Program-made: the position numbers and the translations under genes
Notes under the pieces: model-generated
The model's database searches: none
What the model was told of the DNA's origin: nothing
What the model saw: only the letters and a program-made list of their open reading frames with translations
Shown here: piece by piece, positions 59,432-64,000 of the stretch
Position numbering within the stretch: position 1 is the stretch's first letter
Layout: every line of letters begins with the position of its first letter
NCBI GenBank assembly: GCA_016802295.1
Contig: JAESIW010000137.1
Coordinates: 3,813,961 to 3,877,960, forward strand
Source of the DNA: Brachionus rotundiformis
Lineage: Eukaryota > Rotifera > Eurotatoria > Ploima > Brachionidae
Length of the DNA stretch: 64,000 bases
Direction of reading: 5' to 3'

Positions 59432-59824
59432 CTGAAAGAAAATGTTAAATTTTTTTAATAAAATATGCAAAAAAGTTATCTAAGAATAAATGGTTGTTAC
59501 AAACTTGAAATTAATAAAATTTAGATTAAACCCAACTTAAGTAAGCTAGGAAAAAATAAATATTTAGTATACCAATGATCAAAAATTATTAGCCAAAAAA
59601 ATCAATCATTTTCATTTAATATATTAAATTTTATCAAATTAATTTCACAAACTGACCAAAAATTATTTTGAAACTAAAATTTATCTGATCTTATTTTAAA
59701 AACAGAAAGATATTAAATTTTTTTTTTAAAACTGATTATTCCTGCTTATTTAATATTTTTAATTTATTTTAAAAGCTATGCTGAGTTATATTACTAATTA
59801 CCAAGCATATAAGGGTAATTCTTC
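59432..59824. other. AT-rich DNA
   Basis: Would be intronic if the exon at 59317-59431 is real; nothing else seen. Confidence 0.3.
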
Positions 59825-60135
59825 AGACTGTGGCTAGTACCATTTTTAATATTTGTCAAAGCGTATTTTAATTGTTTTTGTTTAGATTATTTCATTTCTG
59901 AGTTTGTTCCACTGCAAACTTTTTCAATACCAAGTTTGCTTTTCTTCTCTGGACAAGAATATTTGCAGGTCTTAAGCTTTGTGAAAGTTTTTCATTGCAA
60001 CTTGTTGCCTTTGGAGAGTTACTTAGTTACTTATTAAATTTCTTCTAGATTTTGTACATTTGGATAATATCTTAAGACTAATGAGGCTTAAATTCATCCA
60101 GCGTACCATATTGGATTAGTGCAAACATTTTAGCT
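59825..60135 (-). mobile_element. LINE ORF2 C-terminal relic
   Basis: Minus strand, broken frames: RPANILVQRRKANLVLKKF, then QWNKLRNEII, TKTIKIRFDKY and a terminal tail. 'WNxL...(A)KTxxxFKxRxDKyw' is the common LINE C-terminus, as at 13385-14400 and 28795-29192. Confidence 0.45.
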
Positions 60136-61889
60136 GTTTTTTCTTTTATCTATTCAATTTTTTTAATATTTTTTGAAGAGTTTTTCAGACAGGTACAGTT
60201 TATTCCAGATGAATTTCTTTTTTCTGATGAAAATAAAATTTTTTATACTTAATTTAGTTGCGAAAAATATAAATAATTATTTAATTAATTAGATATATTT
60301 AATTAAGTAATTGATTTTATTTTTAATTTATTTAAAACTTGATTTTAATAAGTCAAATTAAAGAAAAATAATTTTTTCTCTAGACGAGACAACATTTTTT
60401 GCATTACTTACTAAACAATTGAATTATACAAAGTCTATTTTCTTTTATTCTTTTAATAAAAAAGAATAGAATGTTTCGTAATTAAAATAAAGACACAATT
60501 AGAAATCGTTTTGAATGACTAAACTAAATGTAAAATAGTATCTTGTTTCCGGAGTCTATAAATATAAAAATAAGGGCAAAAGCACCTAAATCATATTATC
60601 ATTATATTTTTAGTCTATAAATTGAAATTCAATAATTCATAGATTTTCATGACATTGACCAACTTATCTTTTTGATTTTCTTTAAAAAATTTAAAAATGT
60701 AGTCGATTTACCATTTATGATTAAATTCAATTTGCTATATATTATTATGGAAAAAAAATATTAAAAATATAAAAATTGTCAAATATGTTTGATTAAATTA
60801 CTATATTAAGATTTATTAATTTTTTTTACATTATTTTTGATCATTTCATCAAAGATAGTTCACTATTTGCTTTAGTCACGACACTGACTCAAAATGATTG
60901 AGAATTCTTCTAATTTTTTATTTATAATAAATAATACCTTTTCTAAACAATTTTTTAATTAAAGAATTTGGAATAAGATTTTTAGGAATCAAGTTTTGAT
61001 ATGCTTTTTTTTTTTGACTAATATTTTGAAAACATTTTTTGAAATACATGTTTTATTGAACAGTCATTTGGAAATTAAATTCTTAATTTAAAATTATTTG
61101 ATCACGATATCTAATTATATATAATTTAAAATACCTGGATAAAATTATCTTTTGTAAACGAGCAAAGACTTAATTTTTTTCATGCTTAAATTTATATAAT
61201 TTTTTAAAAATTAAATGCTTGAGTTGGATAAAAATAAGAATTTATATTCGTTAAAGCAAAATCAACTTAGAATTTTATTCATTATCATTAACAAAAGAAA
61301 AAAAATCATGAGCTTTAGACTTTTTTTATTTAAAAAAAATCAAAAAAATTTGCTGGATTTATTTTCTAATTCAAATAGTGTAAATTTTATTTTTAATTTT
61401 CTACTTGAAATAAATTAATTGCATTGATATTCATCTGATTTTGAAGAATTTCTCATCAATTAAGATTACTTTTTAATAAAATAAAACACTTGAAATAATT
61501 AATTATTTGGTCAGAACAGTCATTTATTAGAAAATTTTCATGGTTAAGAATCTTATGAGCAATTTGAAATAAAATTATCAAAAATGTAAAATTAAAGGTT
61601 AAAATTATTTAGTATAGAAGGTAATATTTGATGCAAGATTTCCGCAATTATTACAACAAATTAACTTGTTTAATAAAGTATCATTGTATAAATTGTTGAT
61701 ATTTTAAATTTATCATCGGTTTGTTAAAAAGAGCATTCTTATTTTTAGATTTATTTACACATCGTTTGACAATTTCCAATTTAATATCGCTAATGTAGGC
61801 AAAGCATGTAGCAAAGCCGAATAGAAAAAAATTCAATTTTATCATATTTTTGGCAATCATTTTTAATTATAGACACATCCAACACGGTA
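60136..61889. other. AT-rich intergenic DNA
   Basis: No gene recognised. A 67-codon Lys/Asn/Phe frame at 61215-61418 reflects base composition only. Confidence 0.4.
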
Positions 61890-62090
61890 CACTAGAACTC
61901 CTGTCCTTGACTTTGGCAAGGCTTTCAACAAGGCTCTATTAAAACGAAATTGCAAGGCTTGAAAAAGTTAAACGTAAAGCTACCAAACTGGTTTTTTTTC
62001 TCAGAAATCTTAACTATCTATCAAGATTAGCATAAGTTGGCATTCCTTCGCTAAAAACCCGGGAAGTTTACCTTTTATTTATAAAAGCGT
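61890..62090 (+). mobile_element. internally deleted LINE relic
   Basis: Reads VLDFGKAFNKALLKR (RT DFxKAFDKV motif) followed almost immediately by IARLEKVKRKATKLV. Then, in another frame, come LNYLSRLA and VGIPSLKTREVYL. The second part (IxxLExVQRRATKLV...Y..RL..LGxPSLxxRR) normally lies some 200-250 residues further along ORF2, so the RT core has been deleted, as in the copy at 28795-29192. Confidence 0.55.
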
Positions 62091-64000
62091 TTTTTAATCA
62101 ACCATTTTTAATTTCAATATTGATCAATAATCACCAAAGCTGTTAGGAAGAGAACGCATGCAGCAATCTCAAGTTTAAAAAAAGTTTAAATCAACAATTA
62201 GGCTACAAAAATGAATTTTTTTTTGATCAATTTAAAATTTTTATTTTCAGAAAATTTTTTCTTCCGTTTTTAAGTTTTCTGGTGTTTCGATTGTTTTAAT
62301 TGGAAAAAGGCCTATTTTGCAAAAGTATAAAAAGTATTACAAAAACAATTATTTGGTGACTCCAAAGATAAAAATTTAAAATTTCTGTCGGTCCGGTTTT
62401 AATTCATACATGTTAAGTAAATAATCAAATATACTTCTAAAAATAATTTTTTTTAAAAAAATTAATAATTATAAAAAAGTAATTTAAGGCTATTCTTTTA
62501 AATAAATGCATGCAATGAATTATTTTTAATTCAAACATATTTTTTTAATCTTTAATTCTGAAGTAATTAGTTCGGTTCATAGTCATTTTACGTCAAAGCT
62601 TCTAAATATTAAAGTCACATGCTACACTCAGTAATACTTCTAAAAAACTAAATTTATAATAAATTTACAATAAGAAGAAAATCTTTTATGCAACTTTTTT
62701 GAAATTTCTCAATAAAAGATTAAGTTTATATAATAAAAAATAAGTATCTTATGCTCTCCAAGATAATAAATCGATTTAACACTTTGTTTATAGTCGAAAA
62801 ACTGCTTTTATTTAATAATAATCTCTTTATGTATTAATCATGGGAAAAATAACTGAAGAATTTATCAATATCTATAAATACAATTATTTTTATTTGAAAA
62901 TTCAAATTTTTTCTACAAAATCAGAATTTCATGAATCTATTCTTAAGAAAAGAGTTCTTTTCTATCGGAAATTTACTTAAAATCAAAATCAATTACCTTA
63001 TTGATACGTTTGTTCAATAATCTCAAGTACCCCGTGTGATAATAACAGGAAAACACTTTAGTTGAGTAATCCACTTGAATATACGGCTTAGGCAATCATT
63101 TTTTTAAAACTAGCAAAAGTCTTTAATTAAATGAAAATTAAAATTTGCTAGATGTCATTCATCAATTAATATTGCATGACTTCTATTTATATGTAACTTT
63201 TTTTTTGATCTTGAAAACAATTTAATATCAATTATTAATATTATTAATATTATTATCACTATTTCTGTTTTATTAAGAGGTTTGTTTTTTTAATTGATAA
63301 ATAAATACTTTAATAAGGTGAAAGGGAGCTAAAAATAATATTGAAGAAAAATAGATATAGATTTATCATGATTTAATAATAATTCGAGTGTCTTTTAAAT
63401 TTAGGTTCATAGCAACCATGATATGTATCTGTTTGTCACAAAGCTTGTCAATATAGTGTATGGTTTAGAACATAAAATTTGAGTATTTTTCCTGTCGTTT
63501 TTATAGAAGAATAATTTTTAGTTCCAAAAATTAAAATCCTCTTTTATCATGTGTCACATTTTGTTATTAATTTTATCTAATTTTATGTAATTCACTATTT
63601 TTTCATTTTCCATCACACAATATTCCAAGTCTTTTTAAAGCTAGACTAAGTGCTAAAATAAAAAATTTAATCTCAAATAAATATTTTAAAAGCTAAGATT
63701 TAGAAAATTTTTTTTGTAACTGCATGAACTATATCTTATATAAGCAATGAGGAAAATTTTAAATTTAGATTTTCATAAAACAACTTGTGACTTAAAAAAA
63801 ATTAATATTTAATCAATTCGCTCTAAATTTTTTATTTGGATTACTTAGTCTGAAAATCTTATAAAACTAAAATTTTTATTTATAAGGAATAATTGTTTAA
63901 TATTCCTTACAGCTTAAAAGATTAAACAAATTTTACTCATGGTTATTAAGCTTAGCTGCTTTATTTTGAAATTCATTTCTTTAGATAATAATTAAAAAAT
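62091..64000. other. AT-rich intergenic DNA to window end
   Basis: No supported genes, RNAs or complete mobile elements; homopolymer-rich throughout. Confidence 0.45.

Noticed and set aside
61215..61418. 67-codon Lys/Asn/Phe-rich frame
   Set aside because: Explained by AT-rich base composition.
1..64000. CRISPR arrays, bacterial operons or prophage
   Set aside because: Spliced metazoan genes throughout; no regularly spaced repeats or prokaryotic signals.

Overview
This is a eukaryotic, animal nuclear sequence. It is very AT-rich, with GT-AG introns that are mostly about 45-60 bp, long gene-poor stretches and many decayed non-LTR retrotransposon fragments. The gene set is metazoan: Tbx2/3, a rhodopsin-family peptide receptor, CEP162, an N-terminal RASSF protein, cytoplasmic poly(A)-binding protein, Jupiter/JPT, PDZD11, NUDT9, a PAN plus LamG secreted protein, a type II membrane serine-protease homologue and a sialate O-acetylesterase pseudogene. 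Base composition, tiny introns and TE/LamG content fit a rotifer such as Brachionus. That placement is inference; the sequence alone does not prove it.

Layout. 1-6.0 kb is a gene-free flank, visibly richer in G+C than most of the window, leading into a four-exon Tbx2/3 gene (6.0-8.35 kb). 8.4-19.4 kb is mostly AT-rich DNA with LINE relics. A four-exon GPCR follows (19.4-22.3 kb).

22.8-32.75 kb is a large, young inverted duplication: two arms of about 3.56 kb, nearly identical, around a 2.8 kb unique spacer. The right arm holds a RASSF9/10-like gene and the 3' half of the last exon of an intact CEP162 gene (32.1-36.0 kb). The left arm holds a second complete RASSF gene and a truncated CEP162 tail. 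The spacer holds a two-domain WAP gene, an integrase-type transposon relic, a piggyBac-like MITE and an internally deleted LINE copy.

37.6-40.1 kb is the PABP gene, 40.6-41.6 kb the PAN/LamG gene, 43.7-44.2 kb a secreted orphan and 45.4-45.8 kb JPT. At 46.9-48.0 kb a dead LINE is interrupted by a second copy of the piggyBac-like MITE. PDZD11 (48.8-49.3 kb) and NUDT9 (51.6-52.7 kb, minus) follow. A 326-bp N gap (53.1-53.4 kb) is flanked by the same 135 bp on both sides, which suggests an assembly artefact. Then come a SWIM zinc-finger transposon relic, the SIAE pseudogene and a membrane serine-protease homologue whose catalytic serine codon reads glutamate (56.7-58.9 kb). The last 5 kb is AT-rich with two more LINE relics.

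The genes are ordinary independent metazoan loci, not a pathway cluster. The least ordinary elements are the inverted duplication with its spacer gene and the inactive membrane protease homologue. Exon joins were worked out by hand from splice signals, reading phase and family resemblance; none has transcript support here.
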